64,000 nucleotides of DNA. Origin: Pseudomonas syringae. Its GTDB lineage: Bacteria > Pseudomonadota > Gammaproteobacteria > Pseudomonadales > Pseudomonadaceae. This document shows positions 47,529 through 56,143 of the stretch, piece after piece. Each line of letters begins with the position of its first letter. Within the stretch, counting starts at the first letter, position 1. The position numbers and the translations under genes were made by a program. The notes beneath the pieces were generated by a model. The model worked only from the letters and a program-made list of their open reading frames with translations. It was not told where the DNA came from and ran no database searches. The stretch spans positions 34,356 through 98,355 of the forward strand of contig NZ_JPQU01000029.1 of the NCBI RefSeq assembly GCF_000737245.1. The letters are read 5' to 3'.

Positions 47529-47550
47529 ATTTTTTCACCAGTGAAAAAAT
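47529..47550. promoter_or_regulatory. Perfect 22-bp palindrome, operator-like
   Basis: ATTTTTTCAC-CA-GTGAAAAAAT has two perfect 10-base arms. It sits at the head of an AT-rich segment. A TTGACT at 47564 could be a -35 element of an unseen transcript. The binding protein is unknown. Confidence 0.5.
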
Positions 47551-47701
47551 TTGATGTTTTTCATTGACTTAATAAATCACCACGGTAAATCAACCTCTTA
47601 GACGCGCATATGACAGTGATGTGGCAGCTAGTTGCGCCAATGTGCACAAGTTGATTCCGGACGGCGATAAGAGCTGAAAATGCCCATGGCCAACACCGCC
47701 T

Positions 47702-47790
47702 CTGTAGGAGCGCGCTTGCCCGCGATAACGTTGGTTCAGCCGAAAAATTATGCCTGATCCAACGCTATCGCGGGCAAGCGCGCTCCCACA
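47702..47790. repeat. Inverted REP pair
   Basis: TGTAGGAGCGCGCTTGCCCG-type arm with its reverse complement, in which TAG is replaced by GGG on the far arm. Confidence 0.87.
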
Positions 47791-48288
47791 ACCCAAAGAC
47801 TAAGCTAAGGTTTTTTCACCTCGCCTCTTCCCATACCCCGGCAACTCGGTTAGCATTGCCGCCGTTAGTACCAAGCTGAAAGTCAATTCTGGTCGAAAAA
47901 GTCCCCCGGCACGCTACCTTCACACGAATGAAGAGGCTGCTGACAACAAGGGATCGACCACCTCGATGGTTTCCAGACATGAACCTGCATACCGACTAGC
48001 CGCAGACGGCAGTGGTGATGCAACAACTTCATGGTCTGATAGAACCAGCCTGCAATTGATCAGGATCTCCACCTAGAGCGTCGAACCTTTGCTCTTGTTG
48101 TGCTGCCTGCCCTCCTAAGTACCTACCGGTCAGAATGAGCGCCATACGATAACGCGCGCCTCAACTGCCTGCTTTGTTCCAGACAGGTTCTTCGCCCAGC
48201 CTCCTAACAACAGGATGGCCCGCGTTTAGCTGGAACGTTTTAATTTTGCACGGTTTTGTTCCGTGCCGATCCAGGAAACACCCTTACC

Positions 48289-48513
48289 ATGACTACTCAT
48301 ATCCAGACTGAACACGCTATCCATACACTGACCAACGCTTTTGCCCCGATGAACTGCCTGATCATGGCCGCTCGCAAAGGCTGCTTCAGCTTTACCATCG
48401 TCAACGAACACGGCATTGCACGCCACAGCGAACGCCTGTACCCCGATCAGTATTCCAGCGCAGAGCCGCTGCAAGCAGTGATCGATCGTACTCGCCAGGC
48501 CTTGATCGCCTGA
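48289..48513 (+). CDS. Conserved small protein of unknown function
   Basis: A 74-residue ORF starting MTTHIQTEHAIHTLTNAF and containing MNCLIMAARKGCFSFTIV and HSERLYPDQY. AGGAAAC lies 11 bases ahead of the ATG, a rather long gap. Codon use is like its neighbours, and a strong terminator follows, so it is very likely real. No family was recognised. It has no membrane segment. The in-frame ATG at 48256 lacks a ribosome site. Confidence 0.7.
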   Translation: MTTHIQTEHAIHTLTNAFAPMNCLIMAARKGCFSFTIVNEHGIARHSERLYPDQYSSAEPLQAVIDRTRQALIA

Positions 48514-48542
48514 GGCTAAACAGCCGGTTTCGACGAATGAAT

Positions 48543-48575
48543 AAAGCCCTGCCCAATAACGGCGGGGCTTTTTTT
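48543..48575 (+). terminator. Rho-independent terminator
   Basis: AAAGCCCTGCC-N7-GGCGGGGCTTTTTTT, with one G-U pair. It ends the small-protein gene. Confidence 0.9.
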
Positions 48576-48702
48576 CGCCCGTAAAATAAGCAGCGTGATT
48601 GATATCCCTCTAGCGCAAAGGGATATATGCAGGTCGATGCTTGTCGGGAAATAATTTAAAAACAGTCCTTTACGCTGGATTTCTGACACTACACTTCAAC
48701 TT

Positions 48703-48771
48703 AAGCGGCACCGGCCGCTTCCGACGGGCCTGACCTGTACCTTCGCTGCCAATACGTCAGGGCCCGGCGGT
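48703..48771 (+). promoter_or_regulatory. Two hairpins before an unknown gene
   Basis: AAGCGGC-ACCG-GCCGCTT (48703-48720) and then CGGGCCTGAC...GTCAGGGCCCG (about 48726-48765), just before the gene at 48794. They may shape its leader RNA; the second has a 20-base loop and one bulge. Confidence 0.35.
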
Positions 48772-48793
48772 CATTGGATTCCCCGAGGGCATT

Positions 48794-49273
48794 ATGGGAA
48801 TTGCAGCCAGAGATTTATCCCGTCACGTCATCCGCCCCACACTGCTGTATTTGAACCGCCACAGCGGGGGCGCCGAATCATTTCTGCTGGCAGTCGCGGC
48901 CAGCCAGTCCTCATTAGGTGCAGAGCTGGACAGCCGACGGGGCCACGGCCTTTACAGCATCACCGACGTTCGCCACCGACAACTATGGGACAGCTATCTG
49001 GCGCGAGATCCGGAGCTAGCCAGCCTCGTTCGCGGGCTAGCCAGCCAACATGCCTTCCTGACCGGCCCCCATCTGGAACTTACCGTGAACCTGCGTTACT
49101 CCACCGCCATTGCATGGTTAATGGTTGAAGCCAGAGGCTCGTGCCTGCCCTCCGATGAAGATCCCCGTGAAATGGCCAAAATATGGCGCGAAATATTTCA
49201 GCCTCAGGGCAGACTGCGTGATTTCGTAGACGCATGGCAGACCTGTGTAACTCCGCTATATCACCCGGCATGA
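48794..49273 (+). CDS. Unrecognised 159-residue protein
   Basis: Starts MGIAARDLSRHVIRPTLLYL after CGAGGG. The sequence has no signal peptide and no membrane helix; visible stretches are HSGGAESFLLAVAASQSSLG, HGLYSITDVRHRQLWDSYLA and EDPREMAKIWREIF. The GxESF...GLYSIT...YL pattern gives a slight impression of a lysozyme-like or phage-structural fold, but this is a guess. It lies alone between a terminator and fadL. Confidence 0.65.
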   Translation: MGIAARDLSRHVIRPTLLYLNRHSGGAESFLLAVAASQSSLGAELDSRRGHGLYSITDVRHRQLWDSYLARDPELASLVRGLASQHAFLTGPHLELTVNLRYSTAIAWLMVEARGSCLPSDEDPREMAKIWREIFQPQGRLRDFVDAWQTCVTPLYHPA

Positions 49274-49424
49274 CCGGGATGTGACCGCCGCACGTTGCGT
49301 TACGATGTCGACATTTTAAACGGATTGTCCTACAAAAAACGCTCTAGATCGCGCCATTGGGCCTATAGCGCATTCCGAAAAATGTTGGTAATTTCCGCGC
49401 GGTGATCAACACGGAGTTCTAATA

Positions 49425-50699
49425 ATGAAAAAAGTAATGCTCAAGACCACACTCGGCCTAGCTGTCAGCCTGGCAACTTCTCAATTGTTTGCTTCCGGCT
49501 TCGCTATCAACGAGCAAAGTATCAGTGGCATGGGCACCGGCTTCGCGGGCCGCTCTTCCTCAGCTGATGATGCAAGCACTGTCTTTGGTAACCCTGCCGG
49601 CATGTCCCGTTTGAAGCGCGAACAAGTCAGCGTTGGCGCAGCGGCGATCATCGCCAAAACCGACATTGACAACGGCCGCGGCACTTTTGGCGGCAGCAAT
49701 GATGGCGATATGGTACCGTTCGTCGGTGTTCCGATGGGCTATTACGTCAAGCCTATCGATGATCACTGGGCATTTGGTGTTGGTTTCTACGTTCCGTTTG
49801 GTCTGGTCACTGACTACGAAAGCGGTTTTGCCGGTCGCTACTGGGGTGACAAGAGCCACGTTCAGGTTCTCACCTTCCAGCCCACCGTCAGCTATGCATT
49901 CAACGACAAGGTCTCGATCGGTTTCGGTCCTACCTTCAACCGCATCGAAGGCGAGCTGACCTCAGCCACGCTTAACGCTGCAACACCTGGCCGCAATGAC
50001 GGCGAAGTGAAGATCAAAGGCGACGACCTGGGGATCGGCTTCAACGCCGGTATCCTGGTACAAGCCACTGACAGCACCCGCGTAGGCCTGACCTACCACT
50101 CCAAAGTCGAATACAAACTCGATGGCAAAACCAAAATCGAAGGCAGCGGTTTCGGCCCGTTCAACGGCGGCAAGTATCACGCTGGCCTGAACATTGATAC
50201 TCCGGAATCTGTCGATTTCTCGGTTACCCACGAGCTGGACGCCAACTGGACTCTCTATGCAGGGAGCACCTGGACTCGCTGGAGCCGACTGGAAAGCATC
50301 GTTGTGAACAACAGTGGCGTTCCACCGCAACTGGGTGGCTCAGCAGGCCCGATCGGCAGAATTGCCGAAGAACAGAACTGGCACGACACCTGGGCACACG
50401 CCATCGGCGCGTCCTACAAAGTCAACAAAGAGTGGACCCTGCGTACCGGCTTCTCGGTTGATCAGTCGCCAGCCAATAACCTGAATCGTTCACCACGCAT
50501 CCCGACCGGTGACCGCAAGGCCATCAGTTTCGGTGCTGCCTGGAGCCCGACGGACGACATGACCATCGACGTGGCCTACTCGTACCTGCGTGAAGATGAA
50601 GCGAAGATTCGCGACGCCAGCGCGACCAAAGGCGCCTACAGCGCGGACTACCGCAACAGTGCTCACGGTATCGGTAGCTCGATCACCTATCGCTTCTGA
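49425..50699 (+). CDS. fadL: FadL/OmpP1-family outer membrane long-chain fatty acid transporter
   Basis: 424 residues, beginning with a signal peptide (MKKVMLKTTLGLAVSLATSQLFA) followed by the hallmark SGFAINEQSISGMGTGFAGRS and NPAGM, which form the N-terminal hatch. The C-terminus ends in Phe (SSITYRF), needed for outer-membrane insertion. FadL lets long-chain fatty acids and hydrophobic compounds diffuse laterally into the membrane. The order fadL, glutathione peroxidase, MFS matches PA1288-PA1286 of P. aeruginosa. Confidence 0.94.
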   Translation: MKKVMLKTTLGLAVSLATSQLFASGFAINEQSISGMGTGFAGRSSSADDASTVFGNPAGMSRLKREQVSVGAAAIIAKTDIDNGRGTFGGSNDGDMVPFVGVPMGYYVKPIDDHWAFGVGFYVPFGLVTDYESGFAGRYWGDKSHVQVLTFQPTVSYAFNDKVSIGFGPTFNRIEGELTSATLNAATPGRNDGEVKIKGDDLGIGFNAGILVQATDSTRVGLTYHSKVEYKLDGKTKIEGSGFGPFNGGKYHAGLNIDTPESVDFSVTHELDANWTLYAGSTWTRWSRLESIVVNNSGVPPQLGGSAGPIGRIAEEQNWHDTWAHAIGASYKVNKEWTLRTGFSVDQSPANNLNRSPRIPTGDRKAISFGAAWSPTDDMTIDVAYSYLREDEAKIRDASATKGAYSADYRNSAHGIGSSITYRF

Positions 50700-50728
50700 T
50701 GCATTAGTCGCGACGGGCTGAAAACAAA

Positions 50729-50766
50729 AGCCCCGCAAACCAGTGATGGTCTGCGGGGCTTTTTGT
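50729..50766. terminator. Bidirectional terminator between fadL and the peroxidase gene
   Basis: AGCCCCGCA...TGCGGGGCT with an inner AACCAGTGATGGTC and flanking AAAACAAA and TTTTTGTT. It serves the convergent genes on both sides. Confidence 0.92.
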
Positions 50767-50776
50767 TATCTGCGCC

Positions 50777-51328
50777 TCAAGGTTTGGAAGCGATGGCCTT
50801 TTCCACCGCCGCAATCAGATCCGGATCGTCCGGCTCGGTCATGCTGGAGAAACTGGCCACGACCTTGCCCTGACGATCGACTACGTATTTATAGAAGTTC
50901 CAGCGCGGCGCGCTGCTCTGCTCGGCCAGCACCTTGAACAGATGCGTGGCGTCAGAACCTCTGACGCTCTGCGGCTCGGTCATGGTGAAGGTCACGCCGT
51001 AATTGACGTAGCAGACTTTGGCGGTCTCCTCTCCGTCTTTGGACTCCTGCTTGAAGTCATTGGACGGCACGCCCAGCACTTCCAACCCCTGCCCTTTGTA
51101 ACGCTGGCTCAGGGCCTCAAGGCTTTTGAATTGCGGCGCAAAACCACAGAAGCTGGCGGTATTGACCACCACCATTGGTTTGCCGGCGAAGCGCTGGCAC
51201 AGATCGATATTTTCCTTGGCGCGCAGCTTCGGCAATTCACCCTGCAGCAACGGCGGGCAGTCTGCAGCCAGGGCAGTTCCGCCCATGGCGAGCAATAGAA
51301 CAGGAACAGCAAGCCAGCGAGTGGTCAT
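50777..51328 (-). CDS. Periplasmic glutathione peroxidase-like protein (cysteine type)
   Basis: A 183-residue GPx-fold protein with an N-terminal signal peptide ending TALAADC. The active residue is Cys in [12 protein letters not shown]; later come PSNDFKQE and WNFYKYV(V). The periplasm contains no glutathione, so thioredoxin-like partners may be used. It starts at 51328 (TGGAA 6 bases upstream). It converges on fadL through a shared terminator. Confidence 0.9.
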   Translation of the reverse strand: MTTRWLAVPVLLLAMGGTALAADCPPLLQGELPKLRAKENIDLCQRFAGKPMVVVNTASFCGFAPQFKSLEALSQRYKGQGLEVLGVPSNDFKQESKDGEETAKVCYVNYGVTFTMTEPQSVRGSDATHLFKVLAEQSSAPRWNFYKYVVDRQGKVVASFSSMTEPDDPDLIAAVEKAIASKP

Positions 51329-51418
51329 AAGAATTCCAGGCACCGGTCGGCGCAGTCGTTATTGTCTTTTCTGTCAGACAAATTAACCTGCGCCCGAAGA
51401 AATGCCTAGCGCGGCTAG

Positions 51419-51538
51419 TCAGCAGGCGCCCATACCGAGTTGCAGTGCCGCCAACCCGACGTACTGCCATGCCCACCAGACCAGGGCCAGCAGCAACCCG
51501 CCGACCATGCCCGCGCCCCAGAACCTGAGTCTGTTCAC
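51419..51538 (-). CDS. 39-residue membrane peptide, coupled to the MFS gene
   Basis: A short ORF (starting MNRLRFWGAGMVGGLLLALV as read from a GTG) that ends QLGMGAC. The GTG overlaps the MFS stop as GTGA, the classic translational coupling arrangement. The peptide is basic at the start (NRLRF), has one helix of about 25 hydrophobic residues, many Gly and Trp (LVWWAWQY), and a C-terminal Cys. It may be a small partner of the transporter. No family was recognised. Confidence 0.7.
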   Translation of the reverse strand: MNRLRFWGAGMVGGLLLALVWWAWQYVGLAALQLGMGAC

Positions 51539-52737
51539 GCGACACTCGCCTGCAAACGGGCAACTGGCCGTTCGCGTACCGGCCAGTTGAGCGCAGCGGC
51601 CAACAGGCTGAGCAGGATCGATAGTTGCCAGATCAAGTCATAGCTCCCGGTTCGGTCATAAACGACGCCACCCAGCCAACCGCCAAGGAAAGCGCCCAAT
51701 TGATGGAACAGAAACACGATACCACCGAGCATCGACAAATTTCGCACACCGAATAGCGTAGCGACGGTGCCGTTGGTCAGTGGCACGGTAGACAGCCATA
51801 ACAAGCCCATGGCCACACCAAACAGATAGGCCGTGGTCTGGCTCAAGGGCACCGAAATGAACAATACAATGACCACCGCGCGCAGCAGATACAGCATCGT
51901 CAACAATCTTGGTTTGGACATGCGCCCGCCCAGCCAGCCTGCGGTGTAGGTGCCGAAAATATTGAACAGGCCAATCAGCGCCAACACTGTGGTGCCCACC
52001 TTGGCCGGCAAGTGCTGATCCACGAGATAGGCTGGCAGATGCACGCCGATGAACACCACCTGAAAACCGCAGACAAAAAAACCAAGCGCCAGCAACCAGA
52101 ACCCGGAGTGGGAGCAGGCTTCTTGCAACGCCTCACGCAAGGTTTGCTCGCCACCCACCAGCGGCGTCGGATTGTCCTTGAGCATCATCACCAATGGCAG
52201 AATCAGCGCCACCATCGCGCCCAGCACCAGCAAGGCCGAGGACCATCCCAACCAACTGAGGAGACCGAGAGTACCGGGCAGCATGGCGAACTGGCCGAAG
52301 GACCCCGCCGCACTGGCGATGCCCATGCCCATGCTGCGTTTCTCAGGCGGCAACGCCCGGCCGACAACGCCGAGGATCACTGAAAATGAAGTCCCGGACA
52401 GGCCGATCCCGATCAACAGGCCCGCGCTCAAGGACAGACTCAGCGGCGAGTCCGCCATGCTCATCATCATCAACCCGGCGGCGTAAAGAATCCCGCCGAC
52501 AAACACCACCTTCGCCGCACCAAAGCGGTCAGCCAGGGCACCTGCGAAGGGTTGCGCCAAGCCCCACATCAGGTTCTGAAAGGCGATGGCAAACGCAAAG
52601 ACCTCACGCCCCCAGCCAAAATCGGCACTCATGGGCGCAAGGAACAGCCCGAAACCATGCCGCGTGCCGAGCGACAGAGCCAGAATCAATGCACTGCCCA
52701 ACAGAATCCAGCCACTGGTACGCCAGACAGAAGTCAT
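51535..52737 (-). CDS. MFS transporter
   Basis: A 400-residue major facilitator with 12 predicted helices; the loop motif GALADRFGAAKVVFVGG between helices 2 and 3 is typical. It resembles monocarboxylate/oxalate-type MFS members (the SxGxxxxYG pattern is not clear). The substrate is unknown. The ATG at 52737 has GGAG 7 bases upstream. Four-base overlap with the small membrane peptide gene. Confidence 0.9.
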   Translation of the reverse strand: MTSVWRTSGWILLGSALILALSLGTRHGFGLFLAPMSADFGWGREVFAFAIAFQNLMWGLAQPFAGALADRFGAAKVVFVGGILYAAGLMMMSMADSPLSLSLSAGLLIGIGLSGTSFSVILGVVGRALPPEKRSMGMGIASAAGSFGQFAMLPGTLGLLSWLGWSSALLVLGAMVALILPLVMMLKDNPTPLVGGEQTLREALQEACSHSGFWLLALGFFVCGFQVVFIGVHLPAYLVDQHLPAKVGTTVLALIGLFNIFGTYTAGWLGGRMSKPRLLTMLYLLRAVVIVLFISVPLSQTTAYLFGVAMGLLWLSTVPLTNGTVATLFGVRNLSMLGGIVFLFHQLGAFLGGWLGGVVYDRTGSYDLIWQLSILLSLLAAALNWPVRERPVARLQASVA

Positions 52738-52855
52738 TTTTATTCTCCAGCTCACGAGTAAGACGACAAGTTACGCGCATATACCCGTAACTGAATGTGT
52801 GGAAGCTACGCGCTGGGGGATGGAGGTGTCAATTCGAGAATGAACTCAGCCCTAT

Positions 52856-52951
52856 GTGCGGTGCTTCTCCGCGATAAGGCTGGATGCGTTCGCTGTGAGT
52901 CGCGTCCAGCCTTATCGTCGGAATGCCGCCCAGAACAAGCACCGCTCCGAC
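52856..52951. repeat. Degenerate REP pair between cobS and the MFS gene
   Basis: TGTGCGGTGCTTCTCCGCGATAAGG-type left arm and a more diverged right arm with an extra TGCCGCCCAGAA. Recognisable by the inner sequence CTGGATGCG...CGCGTCCAG. Confidence 0.7.
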
Positions 52952-52969
52952 AATGGTTCAGTGGCGGCA

Positions 52970-53698
52970 TCAGATTGCCAGCACCAATAGAACCACCACC
53001 TCAAGCAACTCCAACAAGGCCCCTGCCGTATCTCCGGTTGTGCCACCCAGACGCTTGACCATCAAATGCCGCAACCAAAAGAAAGCAGCAGCCGCCGCAA
53101 TGAGCGCATACAAACCTGTCCACCCGGCAATCAACAGGCAACCAAGAGCAGCGACCAGCAACACCTTGGTCCCCGCCGGACGCGGTAAGTGATCAGCCAA
53201 CGCCTGCCCCAACCCGCCCGCTCGAACATAGGGAGTACAAAGAAACAGCCCCAGCATCGCGACGCGGCCGATGACCGGCGCCAGCAACAATGCGACGCTG
53301 TGATGATTTTCGATCAAGGCCAGCAGCACAGTAAATTTGAGCAGCAGCACCAATATCAGGGTGACCACCGCGATCGGCCCGCTGCGCGGATCTTTCATGA
53401 TGCTCAAAGTGCGTTCACGGTCGCCGAAACCACCCAGCCAGGCGTCGGCACTGTCGGCCAGACCGTCCAGATGCAACCCGCCGCTGAGCAGCACCCAGGC
53501 CGTCAGCAGCAACGCGGCATGCAAGAACAGTGGCGTGCCGCTGAGCAGTGCATTCAAACCAAGCAGCACGACACCAAACAGCACGCCCACCAACGGATAG
53601 AACAACAACGAGCGCCCCAGCTCTTGCGGCTTGGGCATGCCGGGCAAGCTGATCGGCAAGCTGCTGAGGAATTGCAGGGCAATCCAGAATGGCAACAT
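52970..53698 (-). CDS. cobS: Adenosylcobinamide-GDP ribazoletransferase (cobalamin synthase)
   Basis: A 242-residue membrane protein that joins alpha-ribazole (phosphate) to AdoCbi-GDP, the last assembly step. The metal motif GGLHLDGLADSADAWLGG is at about residue 65, and DPRSGPIAVV follows; about seven helices. It starts at MLPFW with AGGA 9 bases upstream. It is the last gene of the cobalamin operon, separated from cobC by a REP pair. Confidence 0.94.
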   Translation of the reverse strand: MLPFWIALQFLSSLPISLPGMPKPQELGRSLLFYPLVGVLFGVVLLGLNALLSGTPLFLHAALLLTAWVLLSGGLHLDGLADSADAWLGGFGDRERTLSIMKDPRSGPIAVVTLILVLLLKFTVLLALIENHHSVALLLAPVIGRVAMLGLFLCTPYVRAGGLGQALADHLPRPAGTKVLLVAALGCLLIAGWTGLYALIAAAAAFFWLRHLMVKRLGGTTGDTAGALLELLEVVVLLVLAI

Positions 53699-53747
53699 GG
53701 CGGACTTCCTCGCTAACAACTCACAACTTAAATTGGAATGCTATTTC

Positions 53748-53833
53748 TGTGGGTGCTTGCCCGCGATAGGGTTGAATGCGATACGCCTGATATCCACGGC
53801 ACCCTTATCGCGGGCAAGCTCCGCTCCCACAGG
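53748..53833. repeat. Inverted REP pair overlapping the end of cobC
   Basis: TGTGGGTGCTTGCCCGCGAT and the right arm ATCGCGGGCAAGCTCCGCTC. The last nine or ten codons of cobC lie within the right arm. Confidence 0.87.
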
Positions 53834-54428
53834 GATCCGAGTTTGCCACGTTGCAGCAAGCGGACTCCAAGGCTCCGTTCGAAGCCACACTAATGCCCAA
53901 CAACGCGCCATGCCCCACCGTGACTTGCAGCAATTGCTCACGAGGCAAGCCCCGGGCCTGGGCCAACAACAGGCGCATCACACCGCCATGACTGATCAGC
54001 AAGACTCTTTCACCGGCATAAGCCTGATGCAACCGGTGCACCGCAGCCAGTACACGTGCCGAAAACTCAAGCACTGGCTCGCCATTGGGCGGGGTGAAGC
54101 TGTACGGATCATTCCAGAACAAGCCGAGGCCTTCGGCATCGGTGTCCATCAACTGTGCAGCGCTGTGCCCTTCCCAATCGCCGAAATGCAGTTCCTGCAA
54201 ATCCGGCTCAAGGCTCAAGGGCAAGGAATGCTGGCGCGCCAACTCTTCGGCGAATCGTGCGCAGCGTTGCAGAGGCGAACTGACGATGCGGTCCCAAGGC
54301 CCGGATTCAGCTACCGCTGCGCGCATCTGTTGCCAACCGGCTTGCGTCAAGGCGTCGTCGATGCTGCCACGCATGCCGCCGCCCAACTCGGTTTCGCCGT
54401 GGCGCAGCATGTCCAGATGCAACATCAT
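53805..54428 (-). CDS. cobC: Alpha-ribazole-5-phosphate phosphatase
   Basis: A 207-residue histidine phosphatase: [11 protein letters not shown] at the N-terminus with the phosphorylated His, and a later catalytic [12 protein letters not shown] at about residue 148. It removes phosphate from alpha-ribazole-5'-P or from cobalamin-5'-phosphate. The start overlaps the cobT stop (ATGA). The C-terminal [10 protein letters not shown] is translated from REP sequence and, with the stretch before it, makes the protein longer than needed by the fold. Confidence 0.92.
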   Translation of the reverse strand: MMLHLDMLRHGETELGGGMRGSIDDALTQAGWQQMRAAVAESGPWDRIVSSPLQRCARFAEELARQHSLPLSLEPDLQELHFGDWEGHSAAQLMDTDAEGLGLFWNDPYSFTPPNGEPVLEFSARVLAAVHRLHQAYAGERVLLISHGGVMRLLLAQARGLPREQLLQVTVGHGALLGISVASNGALESACCNVANSDPCGSGACPR

Positions 54429-55477
54429 GCCGGGCGATCTGCAACGGCTGCTTCGGCAAAAGTCGCCATGCCGTTATGCAGCTGGCACGCCAGACGCACC
54501 AACGGCACCGCCAGTGCTGCGCCGCTGCCTTCGCCCAGACGCAGACCCAGATCCAGCAGCGGTTCGGCTTGCAAGGTTTCCAGCAGATGACGATGGCCAG
54601 GCTCGGCACCACGATGGCCGAACAGCAGCCAGTCACGGCACGAAGGGTTCAGACGCACGGCGACCAGAGCCGCAACGCTGCAAATAAAGCCGTCGACCAA
54701 CACCGGGATGCCTTCCTGCGCGCACGCCAGATAGGCACCGGCCAGGGCTGCAATCTCGAAACCGCCCAGACAGAACAGGCTTTGCAGCGGGTCGCCAGCA
54801 TGCTCGGCATGCAACTTCAGGGCGCGCTCGATGACCTCAGTCTTGTGGGCAATACCTGCGGCATTCAGCCCGGTGCCCGGCCCTACCAACAACTGCGCCG
54901 GGCACTCGAGCAGCGAGCAGGCCACTGCGCTGGCTGCTGCCGTATTACCGATGCCCATCTCGCCGCCGACGAACAATTCACTGCCCACCGCCTTGGCCCG
55001 CAACACGCTGTCGCGGCCGGCCTGCAGGGCCAATAGTCCCTGCGCCTGGGTCATCGCCGGAGCCTGAGCAAAGTTCGCCGTGCCGGCACCGATACGCAAA
55101 TGGCGTACACCCGGCAGATCCAGTGGCGCGACCGTGCCCAGGTCGACCACATCCAGTTGCGCTGAGAGTTGTTGCGCCAAGACGCTGATGGCCGCGCCGC
55201 CTGTGACAAAGTTATGCAGCATTTGCCCGGTCACTTCCTGGGGATAGGCCGAGACGCCTTCGGCGACCACGCCGTGGTCCCCCGCGAAGATGGCGATCCA
55301 GAGCGCATCGGCCTTGGGTTTTGCCCGGCCCTGCAATCCGGCCAGTTGCACCGCAACGCGCTCCAGCTGGCCGAGTGAACCGGTGGGTTTGGTCAACTGT
55401 TGCTGTCGGGCAAGGGCCTCTTCGCGGACCGGAACATTGATCGTCCGTGCAGGCGCGAGCCACCAGGAATTACTCAT
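54425..55477 (-). CDS. cobT: Nicotinate-nucleotide-dimethylbenzimidazole phosphoribosyltransferase
   Basis: A 350-residue CobT, which makes alpha-ribazole phosphate from DMB. Motifs: [10 protein letters not shown] at about 30, [19 protein letters not shown] at about 65, [13 protein letters not shown] at about 173, and a late catalytic Glu in [12 protein letters not shown]. The ATG at 55477 overlaps the cobU stop by four bases. Confidence 0.96.
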   Translation of the reverse strand: MSNSWWLAPARTINVPVREEALARQQQLTKPTGSLGQLERVAVQLAGLQGRAKPKADALWIAIFAGDHGVVAEGVSAYPQEVTGQMLHNFVTGGAAISVLAQQLSAQLDVVDLGTVAPLDLPGVRHLRIGAGTANFAQAPAMTQAQGLLALQAGRDSVLRAKAVGSELFVGGEMGIGNTAAASAVACSLLECPAQLLVGPGTGLNAAGIAHKTEVIERALKLHAEHAGDPLQSLFCLGGFEIAALAGAYLACAQEGIPVLVDGFICSVAALVAVRLNPSCRDWLLFGHRGAEPGHRHLLETLQAEPLLDLGLRLGEGSGAALAVPLVRLACQLHNGMATFAEAAVADRPA

Positions 55478-55995
55478 AATGCGGATCCTTTCAATGTCAG
55501 CGGCAGGCCGGCAACCGTCAACACCACGCGCTGGCAACGTTCGGCCAGGGCTTGATGGAGCAAGCCGGCCTCATCGACATAACGCCGGGTCAACTCACCG
55601 AGGGGCACTACGCCCAGCCCGGTCTCGTTGCTGACAAAAATGATTTCGCCTGGCAGTTGCGCCAGGCAGTCGAGCAGCGCCTCGCGCTCTTGCGCCAGAC
55701 GCGTGGGGTTTTCCAGCATCAGCAGATTGGTCAGCCACAGCGTCAGGCAGTCCACCAGCAGGCAGCGCTCGGCGCAGGCGTTATCACGAAGTATTCTCGC
55801 CAGCTCGATGGGCTCTTCAATCAGTCCCCAGCTGGCGGGCCGACGCTCACGGTGCAGGGCGACACGCTGGTTCAGCTCGCCATCCACCGGTTGGCTCGTG
55901 GCGATATACACCACCTCCAGCCCCGAACCACTGGCCAGCCCTTCCGCCAGTTTGCTCTTGCCGGAGCGTGCGCCGCCGAGGATTAATTGCAGCAT
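55474..55995 (-). CDS. cobU: Adenosylcobinamide kinase / guanylyltransferase
   Basis: A 173-residue bifunctional enzyme (CobU, CobP in aerobes). The P-loop [15 protein letters not shown] is at the start, and [11 protein letters not shown] with [18 protein letters not shown] lies later. It phosphorylates adenosylcobinamide and adds GMP. The preceding junction with cobQ is 113 bases and carries a REP pair, so its translation may not be coupled to the upstream genes. Confidence 0.95.
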   Translation of the reverse strand: MLQLILGGARSGKSKLAEGLASGSGLEVVYIATSQPVDGELNQRVALHRERRPASWGLIEEPIELARILRDNACAERCLLVDCLTLWLTNLLMLENPTRLAQEREALLDCLAQLPGEIIFVSNETGLGVVPLGELTRRYVDEAGLLHQALAERCQRVVLTVAGLPLTLKGSAL

Positions 55996-56052
55996 GTCAG
56001 TGGTCCTCTTTCATCAGAAAGCACATCACCATCCGAGTGGAATGGGATTGAT

Positions 56053-56143
56053 TGTGGGAGCGGTGCTTGCCCGCGATTGAGGCACCACGGTCCATGGGAG
56101 ATACCGCGCTATCGTTCATCGCGGGCAAGCCTCGCTCCCACAG
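56053..56143. repeat. Inverted REP pair overlapping the end of cobQ
   Basis: TGTGGGAGCGGTGCTTGCCCG arm-type and right arm GCGGGCAAGCCTCGCTCCCA. The last codons of cobQ run into the right arm. Confidence 0.87.

Larger units (their letters stand above)
47324..48288. other. Gene-poor 960-base stretch
   Basis: Between the Sel1 gene and a small ORF. It holds DnaA-box-like sites (47439-47473), a perfect palindrome (47529-47550), AT-rich sequence to about 47600 and a REP pair (47702-47790). From 47791 to 48288 no gene, terminator or known RNA was recognised; it could contain a long leader or a small RNA. Confidence 0.5.

Noticed and set aside
49304..49313. ATGTCGACAT before fadL, as a third TetR operator
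   Set aside because: The half-sites overlap instead of being spaced by two bases, so the geometry differs from the two real copies.
51237..51563. A 108-codon minus-strand frame over the peroxidase start
   Set aside because: It overlaps both the peroxidase gene and the 39-residue ORF in another frame and has no start signal.
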